20,298 bases of DNA, taken from a virus. Under the pieces are notes generated by a model, which saw only the letters and a program-made list of their open reading frames with translations, searched no databases and was not told the DNA's origin. Both the position numbers and the translations under genes were made by a program. Each line of letters opens with the position of its first letter. Position 1 is the first letter of the stretch. The stretch covers positions 1 to 20,298 of IMG/VR virus record IMGVR_UViG_3300031851_000256. One strand, given 5' to 3'. Shown piece by piece: positions 14,173-19,398 of this stretch.

Positions 14173-15393
14173 TTATCGTGTTATAACATCTGGTACCTGT
14201 GTGACCTGATCATCTTCTTCTAATTCTATTGTTTCTTCTGAGTTCTCAAGATCTGTTTTTTTCTTTTTTTCACCTTCTTCCTCTTCAGTTTCTTCAGATT
14301 CTTCTTCTTCCTCTTCACCTTCAGATTCTTCTTCTTCCTCTTCAGTTTCTTCAGATTCTTCTTCCTCTTCACCTTCAGATTCTTCTTCTTCCTCTTCACC
14401 TTCAGATTCTTCAGATTCTTCTTCAGTTTCTTCAGATTCTTCTTCAGTTTCTTCTTCCTCCTCTTCAGTTTCAGTTTCTTCCTCTTTAGATTCCTCCTCT
14501 TCAGTTTCTTCAGATTCAGTTTCTTCGGATTTTTCACCTTCAGATTCTTCTGTTTCGGTTTCAGTTTCTTCTTTAGTACCTTCTTCTGTGGTTTCCTCGC
14601 CATCACCTTCACCGCCATCACCATCACTATCACCGCCATCACCTTCACCGCCATCACCATCACCTTCGTATCCTTCTTCAGAAGTTCCTATAACGTCGCC
14701 ATAACCTTTTTCAGCATAATCAACTATAGTATCTGTTACAGAAGCGAACGGTTGAAACCCTATAGTTGATTCAGTAAAGTCGTTTAAACTAGAAAACACT
14801 TGATGCTCTTGCTCAGCAACAACAGCAATTTCAGTCCCCTTTTCTTTACTAGTTTTTGCTTGAAAATAAGCGCCACTGCCGATCGACATTGTACCAGCCA
14901 TTCCTATAGTGCCTACCTTTTGAACTGTTTCTTGGACAAATGCGCTTAAACCAGTAGCAGCACTTGCGGTTTGGGCTGTCGCACCCGCCGCTGCTGCCGC
15001 AGCGGTACCCTTTGCTGCCTTATCTAAAATATCTTTGTTTTTCTCGGCTATCTCAGATAGCTTATCCATAGTAGAAGTTTCGGCGGTCTCGCCGGGCTTA
15101 GCCTTAACTGGCTCTTCATCCTCTTTACTATATGCACTATCTTCAGCAGTTTCCTCTTCGTATTCCTCTTCGTCTTCAGAATTGCATTTTTCGCATTCGC
15201 AGGAAGACAGTTGCTGATTTTCTTCAAGAGCTCTAAGCAATCGCCACGCTGCTTCGCGAGCGTTTTCGTCAATATCGGCTACTAGATCTTTGTCTTCTGG
15301 TTGGCAAAACCTTTTAGCAAAGTCTTTAGCTTCTTCAAGAGAAAATTGTGATCTGTTATCATCCTCAGGTGGTTGTGGTATAAAGGTAGCCAT
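14173..15393 (-). CDS. Very acidic repeat protein, first gene of a late operon
   Basis: This 406-residue protein starts at ATG 15393 (MATFIPQPPEDD), 15 bases after a TATAAATA late promoter. Residues 1-75 are charged and helical and end in a cysteine cluster (SSCECEKCNS). A middle part holds an Ala-rich hydrophobic stretch (KGTAAAAAAGATAQTASAAT) and a Gly/Ser part. From about residue 240 come a Gly/Asp repeat (GDGGEGDG twice) and then roughly 110 residues of E, T and S (SEETEEE units), before a short acidic end. The composition suggests a disordered polyanion that could bind divalent cations or mimic DNA. I do not recognise a family. Virion part, DNA mimic or scaffold are all possible. It leads an operon with two membrane or surface proteins. 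Confidence 0.75.
   Translation of the reverse strand: MATFIPQPPEDDNRSQFSLEEAKDFAKRFCQPEDKDLVADIDENAREAAWRLLRALEENQQLSSCECEKCNSEDEEEYEEETAEDSAYSKEDEEPVKAKPGETAETSTMDKLSEIAEKNKDILDKAAKGTAAAAAAGATAQTASAATGLSAFVQETVQKVGTIGMAGTMSIGSGAYFQAKTSKEKGTEIAVVAEQEHQVFSSLNDFTESTIGFQPFASVTDTIVDYAEKGYGDVIGTSEEGYEGDGDGGEGDGGDSDGDGGEGDGEETTEEGTKEETETETEESEGEKSEETESEETEEEESKEEETETEEEEEETEEESEETEEESEESEGEEEEEESEGEEEEESEETEEEEEESEGEEEEEESEETEEEEGEKKKKTDLENSEETIELEEDDQVTQVPDVITR
14256..14672 (-). repeat. Imperfect tandem repeats coding for Glu- and Gly/Asp-rich tracts
   Basis: The 3' third of the acidic gene is made of imperfect repeats. On the plus strand, units like CCTTCAGATTCTTCTTC alternate with CTCTTCAGTTTCTTCAGAT through about 14270-14520, and CACCGCCATCACCATCAC units lie at about 14608-14665. 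The minus strand is purine-rich. Length variation by slippage or recombination is likely here, and assembly errors are possible. Confidence 0.8.
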
Positions 15394-15408
15394 AAGCTTT
15401 ATATCCAC

Positions 15409-15416
15409 TATTTATA
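15409..15416 (-). promoter_or_regulatory. T4-type late promoter of the acidic protein operon
   Basis: TATTTATA on the plus strand gives TATAAATA on the minus strand, 15 bases before ATG 15393. It is half of the perfect palindrome TATTTATAAATA (15409-15420), whose other reading is a plus-strand TATAAATA at 15413-15420. Confidence 0.7.
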
Positions 15417-15460
15417 AATAAGAGTACTTTGAAAAGAATATTCCTTAAAAAAATTTTAAG

Positions 15461-15468
15461 TATAAATA
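15461..15468 (+). promoter_or_regulatory. T4-type late promoter of the lysis cassette
   Basis: TATAAATA on the plus strand, 48 bases before ATG 15517. A second TATAAATA at 15413-15420 points the same way. The leader contains a tiny frame, ATG to TAA at 15484-15501 (MSTIQ), of unknown relevance. Confidence 0.7.
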
Positions 15469-15516
15469 GAACTAAGGACGGTTATGTCAACTATCCAATA
15501 AACAGAAAATAAAGAT

Positions 15517-15708
15517 ATGGAACTAATACTTCAATTCGTACAAGACCAACCATGGTTCGGAGTCGTAGCAGCTGCAATTGCACTTGCCTCTTCTATTGCT
15601 GCTCTTACACCTACACCAAAAGCAGGAACAATGATGGCTAAAGTTTACGGTGTTATTGACCTTCTTGCTCTTAACATTGGTAAAGCTAAGGACAAAAACA
15701 AAAAATAA
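15517..15708 (+). CDS. Holin-like small membrane protein of the lysis cassette
   Basis: This 63-residue protein has one hydrophobic stretch, GVVAAAIALASSIAAL (residues about 15-30), followed by TPTPKAGTMMAKVYGVIDLLALNIGKAKD and a Lys-rich end. The TPTPK...K.Y..ID.LALN.GKAK pattern is one I know from small conserved phage proteins found beside spanin-like and endolysin genes. The layout, one TM helix, an amphipathic helix and a basic tail, fits a class III-like holin or a holin accessory protein. It is first in the plus-strand lysis cassette behind a late promoter. The family role has not, to my knowledge, been proven, so holin is inference. Confidence 0.75.
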   Translation: MELILQFVQDQPWFGVVAAAIALASSIAALTPTPKAGTMMAKVYGVIDLLALNIGKAKDKNKK

Positions 15709-15723
15709 TTAAAAATATATTGT

Positions 15724-15957
15724 ATGTGGGGAAAGGCTATACTATCTGCTGCTACAGCTGCATTAAATGCATACGCTGCTCATATACAATGGAAGCGTGA
15801 AACACATATAGATAATATAGAAGATGAAATCGATTCTATTGCTGCTTCCTCTTCAGATGCTGCTAGTAAGTTGCGGATCAAGCGACTCCTGGTCAGAAAA
15901 CAGAGATACATTGAACAATTCGGCACTGTACGATCCAAGCCAGATTCGTCTGATTGA
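15724..15957 (+). CDS. i-spanin-like (Rz-like) protein
   Basis: This 77-residue protein begins MWGKAILSAATAALNAYAAHIQW, a weakly hydrophobic N-terminal helix that could anchor in the inner membrane, followed by an acidic and basic helical region (HIDNIEDEIDSIAASSSDAA, RIKRLLVRKQRYIEQF) fit for a coiled coil. Its second half is overlapped in the +1 frame by a gene for a small lipoprotein (15824-16054), the hallmark arrangement of Rz/Rz1 spanin pairs, which fuse inner and outer membranes at lysis. It is shorter than most i-spanins and its TM segment is weak, so the assignment depends on the context. It begins 15 bases after the holin-like stop. Confidence 0.6.
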   Translation: MWGKAILSAATAALNAYAAHIQWKRETHIDNIEDEIDSIAASSSDAASKLRIKRLLVRKQRYIEQFGTVRSKPDSSD

Positions 15958-16054
15958 AGGTCAAACATACCAGTTCCAAGAAGGGACATTGAAAGGTCGA
16001 GGGCAGGTATTTCACTCTGACTATGCATTTAGAGAGATGTTAATTAATCAATAA
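15824..16054 (+). CDS. o-spanin-like (Rz1-like) lipoprotein
   Basis: This 76-residue protein has a lipoprotein signal, MKSILLLLPLQMLLVSCGSS, with lipobox L14-V15-S16-C17, so it should be lipid-anchored at Cys17, with S19 at +2 of C consistent with sorting to the outer membrane. The mature part ends with IEGQTYQFQEGTLKGRGQ and VFHSDYAFREMLINQ; a similar Y.F.EG.L.GRGQ.FHSDY ending occurs in small lysis-region lipoproteins of other phages, as far as I recall. It overlaps the i-spanin-like gene by 134 bases in a different frame. The overlap of a helical protein and a lipoprotein supports a spanin pair. It lacks the proline-rich body of classical Rz1. Confidence 0.72.
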   Translation: MKSILLLLPLQMLLVSCGSSDSWSENRDTLNNSALYDPSQIRLIEGQTYQFQEGTLKGRGQVFHSDYAFREMLINQ

Positions 16055-16075
16055 TATTTTAATTGTAAAAAAAGC

Positions 16076-16107
16076 AAGGAGCCACCCTTTTATTAGAGTG
16101 GCTCCTT
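16076..16107. terminator. Bidirectional Rho-independent terminator
   Basis: AAGGAGCCAC and GTGGCTCCTT form a perfect 10-base stem with a 12-base loop. Plus-strand RNA ends in a U-run (CCUUUUUG); minus-strand RNA ends GCUUUUUUUAC. It lies between the converging lysis cassette and amidase genes and can end both transcripts. Confidence 0.9.
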
Positions 16108-16134
16108 TTTGTTACTAGTATTATAAAAATTATA

Positions 16135-16770
16135 TTAGGTGAGTTCCTTGATCCTACCAATGACAAGATTGTAAGTTTCCTCAGAAGGATCATCCTTTCT
16201 CCCTGGAGCCACCATCTTATGTGTCAGAATGCCATCTAAGGCGATTCCAAATTTATCCATAAGATAGATACACTTCTTGGCTGCCGAGTCGATCTCGGCC
16301 GCGCTGGGTGTCCTAGAATGAGTATTTCCGTAAAAAGAAATGCCTACACTGTGGCTATTGAGACCACTGATCCCATTCCATTTTGAGCGTCCAGCGTGCC
16401 ACGCTTTTTTAGTGTCATAAACGAACTGCGTTCTAGAACCGTCGGCTGCAATTAGATAGTGGTAACTGACCTGTGAAGCTTTATTTAGAATCCAAGATTT
16501 TGTGCCATCATGGCTTCCGCTACTGTGGTGTAAAACTACAAACTTTGGTTTGATAGTTCCAGATTGGTTTGGACTTGCCTTATACACTTCAGGGTAATCA
16601 TCTTTCAGATCAACGACTGGAGCTTCAGGCTTTTCAGGCTCTCCCTTACCATCGTGCACCAAATTTTCCCAAATCATTTTCCACGTGTTTGGACCGTCGA
16701 TTCCATCCGCTTTAAGGCCTAGCTTGGCTTGTACCTCTTTTACGACATTGTCTTTGCCTTTAAATTTCAT
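16135..16770 (-). CDS. N-acetylmuramoyl-L-alanine amidase endolysin
   Basis: This 211-residue protein has an N-terminal peptidoglycan-binding-like repeat (VKEVQAKLGLKADGIDGPNTWKMIW, residues about 8-35), an acidic proline linker, and a C-terminal Amidase_2 / PGRP domain. Zinc ligands are visible: the first His in KFVVLHHSSGSHDG, and His in DGILTHKMVAPGRKDDPS, with Asp (KDDP) in place of the third ligand Cys of T7 lysozyme, as is common in the family. It cuts the bond between muramic acid and L-alanine. I start it at ATG 16770, since the upstream in-frame TTG at 16776 lies at the predicted transcription start. The late promoter is 9 bases before the ATG. It has no export signal, so it needs a holin. 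Confidence 0.9.
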   Translation of the reverse strand: MKFKGKDNVVKEVQAKLGLKADGIDGPNTWKMIWENLVHDGKGEPEKPEAPVVDLKDDYPEVYKASPNQSGTIKPKFVVLHHSSGSHDGTKSWILNKASQVSYHYLIAADGSRTQFVYDTKKAWHAGRSKWNGISGLNSHSVGISFYGNTHSRTPSAAEIDSAAKKCIYLMDKFGIALDGILTHKMVAPGRKDDPSEETYNLVIGRIKELT

Positions 16771-16779
16771 AGTCAATCT

Positions 16780-16787
16780 TATTTATA
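16780..16787 (-). promoter_or_regulatory. T4-type late promoter of the amidase
   Basis: TATAAATA on the minus strand, with only 9 bases (AGATTGACT) between it and the amidase ATG at 16770. The predicted mRNA would start about 4 bases before the ATG. Confidence 0.7.
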
Positions 16788-16791
16788 CTTT

Positions 16792-17439
16792 TTAAATGTC
16801 TGGTGTACCTTTCCACAGAGATAATTCCCATTGCCTACGTCTCTCCAATCCTTTACGAACTTTTCCGCCGGCTATTCGGTATTTAGGTAAAATATCTTCA
16901 ATGCTTTTATAATTTCCTTCGTTAAGCCTGTCTTCTCCTTCAATCAAACGTTTTAGATTAGTCATTCCACAATTAAAAGCAAATGATGTTAAAGCATTTA
17001 ATTGGTAGTCAGTAAGATCAACAGTAACAACATCCTTTACTTTCTTTCTGACTTCTGCAAGGTGTTTACAAAGCAGATTTTCAGCTTCACTTTCGCTGAT
17101 TTTTCCACTTGAAACAACGGATTTATCTGTACAACCATAGCCTATAGTCATAACTCCTCCAGAACACTTATATGCTGCTTCGCTATAACCTTCAAAAAAC
17201 ATCACTCCTCGTAACATTTTTTTATTCCAATTTATAGATGGTTTAACAACTATTGGTTCTGGTTTAACAAGAACCGGCCTGTCGACATACTTAATGATTA
17301 TTTCAGTTCGAACAACCTCAAGAACTTGAGGAACCTCGACAATTTTTGGAACTTCAACTTTTACAACTTTAGTTTCACGTTTAAGAAAAAACGTAAATGA
17401 AACCAAGCTGGCAACTCCGAGTAAAATTACTAATCTCAT
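16792..17439 (-). CDS. Membrane-anchored GH24 muramidase (phage lysozyme)
   Basis: This 215-residue protein joins an N-terminal membrane segment (LVILLGVASLVSFTFFL, residues 3-19), a stalk of V, P and E repeats (VEVPKIVEVPQVLEV, residues about 27-42, continuing to about 68) and a T4-lysozyme-type domain (about 73-215). The catalytic pattern E-8aa-D/C-5aa-T is met as E (MFFEGY), C (YKCSGG) and T (VMTIGYG), with Cys in the place of T4 Asp20. YQLNALTSFAFNCG and GLERRRQWELSLW are also typical of the family. It would cleave the glycan of peptidoglycan from the membrane outward. Whether the N-terminus is an uncut anchor or a signal-arrest-release segment cannot be decided here. It has its own late promoter and lies next to the amidase. 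Confidence 0.88.
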   Translation of the reverse strand: MRLVILLGVASLVSFTFFLKRETKVVKVEVPKIVEVPQVLEVVRTEIIIKYVDRPVLVKPEPIVVKPSINWNKKMLRGVMFFEGYSEAAYKCSGGVMTIGYGCTDKSVVSSGKISESEAENLLCKHLAEVRKKVKDVVTVDLTDYQLNALTSFAFNCGMTNLKRLIEGEDRLNEGNYKSIEDILPKYRIAGGKVRKGLERRRQWELSLWKGTPDI

Positions 17440-17448
17440 AATATTTGC

Positions 17449-17679
17449 TTATTTATATTGTGGACCAAACATCTTTGATATGATCCGATTTACGATTTTT
17501 GGGCGTGGGGAAGAATCATTTTCGTCTTCCCAGTGGTGCTCAAGGTCAGCCGCGATTTCGTCAAGGACATCAAACATTGATAATTCGTAATTCTTATTAT
17601 TAAGTTCCGAATATAGCTCGATCCTGTCGTGAATGAATTTTGTAACTTCGGCGTATCTGATTTGATCTGTTTCTCGCAT
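17449..17679 (-). CDS. Unknown 76-residue protein
   Basis: This acidic, helical protein (MRETDQIRYAEVTKFIHDRI..., HHWEDENDSSPRPK) has no signal or recognised motif. It stands behind the promoter at 17704-17732 with leader CAACCAAGAAGGT-ATG, a weak Shine-Dalgarno at best. Its last codons and stop (CAA-TAT-AAA-TAA) contain the late promoter of the muramidase. Promoter type suggests early expression; function unknown. Confidence 0.7.
   Translation of the reverse strand: MRETDQIRYAEVTKFIHDRIELYSELNNKNYELSMFDVLDEIAADLEHHWEDENDSSPRPKIVNRIISKMFGPQYK
17450..17457 (-). promoter_or_regulatory. T4-type late promoter of the muramidase
   Basis: TATAAATA on the minus strand lies inside the last codons and stop of the 76-residue gene and 10 bases before the muramidase ATG at 17439. 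The predicted leader is only about 4 bases long. Confidence 0.7.
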
Positions 17680-17703
17680 ACCTTCTTGGTTGATTATGGA
17701 TAT

Positions 17704-17732
17704 ATTCTAGCACAAAAAATGTGCTATGTAAA
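17704..17732 (-). promoter_or_regulatory. sigma70-like early promoter with palindromic spacer
   Basis: On the minus strand TTTACA (17732-17727), 17 bases, TAGAAT (17709-17704). A perfect inverted repeat TAGCACA-N5-TGTGCTA (17708-17726) fills the spacer and touches the -10 box, fit for an operator. Confidence 0.75.
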
Positions 17733-17749
17733 TACTTTTTTTAATTAAT

Positions 17750-18232
17750 TTAGCGAGAAGGATTTGCTTTGAGCCAAGCTTCGATTTTAGACGATCCGAG
17801 AATTTCTCCATCAACCGTAGTGTACACTGTATCAAGATGGTTAAAATATCCCTCAAAACTAAGACACCTGACAGACTTTTTTACGGCAATCTTTGGATGC
17901 AAAGAGCTCGTTTCAGCTGTTTGTGTGATATCAAGGAAGAAACCATCTTTTGCACTCGTAACCCATGTTGGTGGATCCCAAGACTCAACATTTTCGTATG
18001 GGTCTTCAACAACCTCCTGGTGTCTAACTTTTTCCGTGAAATAGTCGTCTTCGCTTTCAATAGCTTTGATAAAAGCGGAAACGTCAACATCATCCGCGAG
18101 GATGTACGTTGTGCCTCCTTTAGCTTTCCAATAATTAGGGCATTCGCCATTACCATCCCAATCATGGGCACCATAATTTTCGTGGATTTGGGTGAAAATC
18201 TGGGTGAATTGTTCTTTAGTTGTGGTAGTCAT
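17750..18232 (-). CDS. Unknown 160-residue protein
   Basis: I start this protein at ATG 18232 (MTTTTKEQFTQIFTQIHENY), since the further upstream start at 18271 lies within the promoter at 18262-18290. It has a segment GAHDWDGNGECPNYWKAKGG followed by TYILADDVDVSAFIKAIES, and a C-terminal beta-rich part; no signal or membrane segment. I do not recognise it. The D-W-D-G-N-G-E stretch looks like a loop that could bind a metal but lacks the full EF-hand spacing. It is a single gene behind its own early-type promoter. Confidence 0.72.
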   Translation of the reverse strand: MTTTTKEQFTQIFTQIHENYGAHDWDGNGECPNYWKAKGGTTYILADDVDVSAFIKAIESEDDYFTEKVRHQEVVEDPYENVESWDPPTWVTSAKDGFFLDITQTAETSSLHPKIAVKKSVRCLSFEGYFNHLDTVYTTVDGEILGSSKIEAWLKANPSR

Positions 18233-18261
18233 AATGTAGTTTCTTGCTTGATTCTGGATAT

Positions 18262-18290
18262 ATTCTAGCACGTTTTTTGCGCTATGTAAA
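18262..18290 (-). promoter_or_regulatory. sigma70-like early promoter
   Basis: On the minus strand TTTACA (18290-18285), 17 bases, TAGAAT (18267-18262), followed by ATATCCAGAATCAAGCAAGAA, close to the leader of the other early promoters. The spacer again carries an imperfect palindrome TAGCGC...GTGCTA. Confidence 0.75.
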
Positions 18291-18320
18291 TCTTTTTTTG
18301 CGCAAAAAGCGCACTTTTTT

Positions 18321-18506
18321 TCATACTCCGGGAGTTAATAGAGTAGACACCTTTCTCTCTGATGGTCTGTCTCTAACCTCCCCGTCCTCGTCATACCATA
18401 CACAATCCCATACCTTTCTAAATGCCTCATCATAAGAGCAGTTCCACTCTTTAGACATCTTGACAGCATCCTCGTGCGCTTCCATCATCTCTTCTAGTTT
18501 TGTCAT
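18321..18506 (-). CDS. Unknown 61-residue protein
   Basis: This acidic small protein (MTKLEEMMEAHEDAVKMSKE, then SYDEAFRKVWDCVWYDEDGE) is helical in its first half and has two tryptophans. It starts 11 bases after the stop of the 35-residue gene and is probably read with the 134-residue gene from the promoter at 19074-19102. No family recognised. Confidence 0.6.
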   Translation of the reverse strand: MTKLEEMMEAHEDAVKMSKEWNCSYDEAFRKVWDCVWYDEDGEVRDRPSERKVSTLLTPGV

Positions 18507-18517
18507 ATCTATTTTTT

Positions 18518-18625
18518 TTAGCCCAATTCCATTTCACTATAAGCGAGCTGGAGCTCTCTTAGCTCCTTTTCGGCTTTTTCAATGGCTTCGTCAATTAGCT
18601 GTTCTAACATTTCTTTTTCTGTCAT
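18518..18625 (-). CDS. Small 35-residue helical protein
   Basis: The frame from ATG 18625 to TAA 18518 encodes MTEKEMLEQLIDEAIEKAEK followed by ELRELQLAYSEMELG, a single charged amphipathic helix with heptad-like leucines. It lies between two genes of the same strand, 19 bases after one and 11 bases before the next, so it fits the operon. Codon-level evidence is thin because of its length, and function is unknown. Confidence 0.5.
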   Translation of the reverse strand: MTEKEMLEQLIDEAIEKAEKELRELQLAYSEMELG

Positions 18626-18644
18626 AATATATTGGTGTTTAAAA

Positions 18645-19049
18645 TTAAAGGTAAGTTCCCATGAGGCTAAGCTCGTCATTTACGTCATCTTCGGTATATG
18701 GAACTTCGCCCCATGAGAGGTTGTTGTAGCTTTTCTCCTCGTGGATAGCAGCTGCAGCCTCAAACATACCAGACTCATCGATTGGCTCACTGACGGATTC
18801 CATGGAATCGGTTTTAACAACTGATTTACCTTTGTTAAGAATCGCATCGGCCAACGCAATCATCTTCTTAACGCTATAGTGGCCACGCTCAGCACCTTTA
18901 GCGCAGGGCTTGACGACCGGCCAAGTGTCATTAACAACAAGCCCTTTAGCTTCTGCAGCTTCAACAACCACTTTGCGACGTACGTCACCACTGAGAGTTG
19001 AAAGGATATTGCGGATGATTTGGATGTTTTTCTTGTTTTTTCTATTCAT
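18645..19049 (-). CDS. Unknown 134-residue protein
   Basis: The protein starts with a basic helix (MNRKNKKNIQIIRNILSTLS), then GDVRRKVVVEAAEAKGLVVN and ERGHYSVKKMIALADAIL, and has an acidic C-terminal half. The first 75 residues could be a small DNA- or RNA-binding domain, but I recognise no family. It is first behind the promoter at 19074-19102, with leader CAACCAAGAAGCT-ATG, and probably leads an operon with the 35- and 61-residue genes. Early expression is inferred from promoter type. Confidence 0.7.
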   Translation of the reverse strand: MNRKNKKNIQIIRNILSTLSGDVRRKVVVEAAEAKGLVVNDTWPVVKPCAKGAERGHYSVKKMIALADAILNKGKSVVKTDSMESVSEPIDESGMFEAAAAIHEEKSYNNLSWGEVPYTEDDVNDELSLMGTYL

Positions 19050-19073
19050 AGCTTCTTGGTTGATTATGATTAT

Positions 19074-19102
19074 ATAATAGCATGCTTTCCCTGAAATGTA
19101 AA
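19074..19102 (-). promoter_or_regulatory. sigma70-like early promoter below bent DNA
   Basis: On the minus strand TTTACA (19102-19097), 17 bases, TATTAT (19079-19074). The leader ends CATAATCAACCAAGAAG, identical over 17 bases (19052-19068) to that of the 17679 gene. Phased A-tracts lie immediately upstream. Confidence 0.72.
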
Positions 19103-19107
19103 TAGCC

Positions 19108-19217
19108 TTTTTAGTACTTTTTTAGTTTTTTTTGCGGTTTTTTCATAACTCATTGGTAATCAATGAGTTGCGTGAAAACATTTTTTTCTCTTTTTTTCTA
19201 GTTTTTTGCGGTTTTTT
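19108..19217 (-). promoter_or_regulatory. Helically phased A-tracts (predicted bent DNA)
   Basis: T-runs on the plus strand (A-tracts on the minus strand) lie at 19108-19112, 19118-19123, 19126-19133, 19138-19143, then 19181-19187, 19191-19197, 19202-19207 and 19212-19217. The spacing is close to 10-11 bases within each group, so the bends should add up. The motif TAGTTTTTT(TT)GCGGTTTTTT occurs twice (19123-19143, 19199-19217). No gene is visible in 19050-19398. Confidence 0.7.
19147..19169. repeat. Inverted repeat AACTCATTG / CAATGAGTT
   Basis: AACTCATTG-GTAAT-CAATGAGTT is a perfect 9-base inverted repeat with a 5-base centre, between the two groups of A-tracts. It shares its arm sequence with the repeats at 19232-19334 and could be a protein-binding site. 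Confidence 0.75.
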
Positions 19218-19231
19218 AGTAAAATCTTCGT

Positions 19232-19334
19232 AACTCATTGTGTACCAATACTTTACGATTAACTCATTGATAATCAACAACTTAGGGCGATAGCTACTAG
19301 TTTTAAAATTAAAGTATTGATTATCAATGAGTTA
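19232..19334. repeat. Further AACTCATTG repeats, with an 18-base inverted pair
   Basis: AACTCATTG recurs at 19232-19240 and 19261-19269 and, inverted, at 19325-19333. TAACTCATTGATAATCAA (19260-19277) is the perfect reverse complement of 19317-19334. CAATACTTTA (19246-19255) is likewise inverted at 19310-19319. The set could form cruciforms or bind a dimeric protein. Confidence 0.75.
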
Positions 19335-19342
19335 GAGCAAAA

Positions 19343-19373
19343 CAAAAAAACCCTCACCTTTCAGTGAGGGTTT
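19343..19373 (-). terminator. Rho-independent terminator of the outer-membrane protein gene
   Basis: CCCTCAC-CTTTCA-GTGAGGG gives a perfect 7-base stem, extended by A-T pairs. On the minus-strand RNA it is followed by seven U's. It lies 25 bases beyond the stop of the gene at 19399. Confidence 0.88.
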
Positions 19374-19398
19374 CAATAGATTTTAGGTATTTAGGAGA

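Noticed and set aside
14229-14489. Leu/Phe-rich plus-strand frame that looks like membrane protein
   Set aside because: It is the complement of the Glu-rich repeat (CTTCTT runs) and mimics hydrophobic sequence by composition only.
14226-14663. Lys- and Leu-rich 145-codon minus-strand frame
   Set aside because: It is the Glu-rich repeat read in another frame; GAA/GAG repeats give AAG/AGA codons there. Nothing in context supports translation.
15484-15501. Leader peptide MSTIQ before the holin-like gene
   Set aside because: A five-codon frame is easily found by chance; no Shine-Dalgarno sequence or structure supports it.
18294-18316. GCGC hairpin between T-runs as a terminator of the 61-residue gene
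   Set aside because: The 5-base stem is short, and on the minus strand it is followed by A's, not U's, so it cannot end the minus-strand transcript; no plus-strand gene needs it.
19103-19342. CRISPR array
   Set aside because: The AACTCATTG repeats are short, irregularly spaced and in both orientations, without spacers of constant length.
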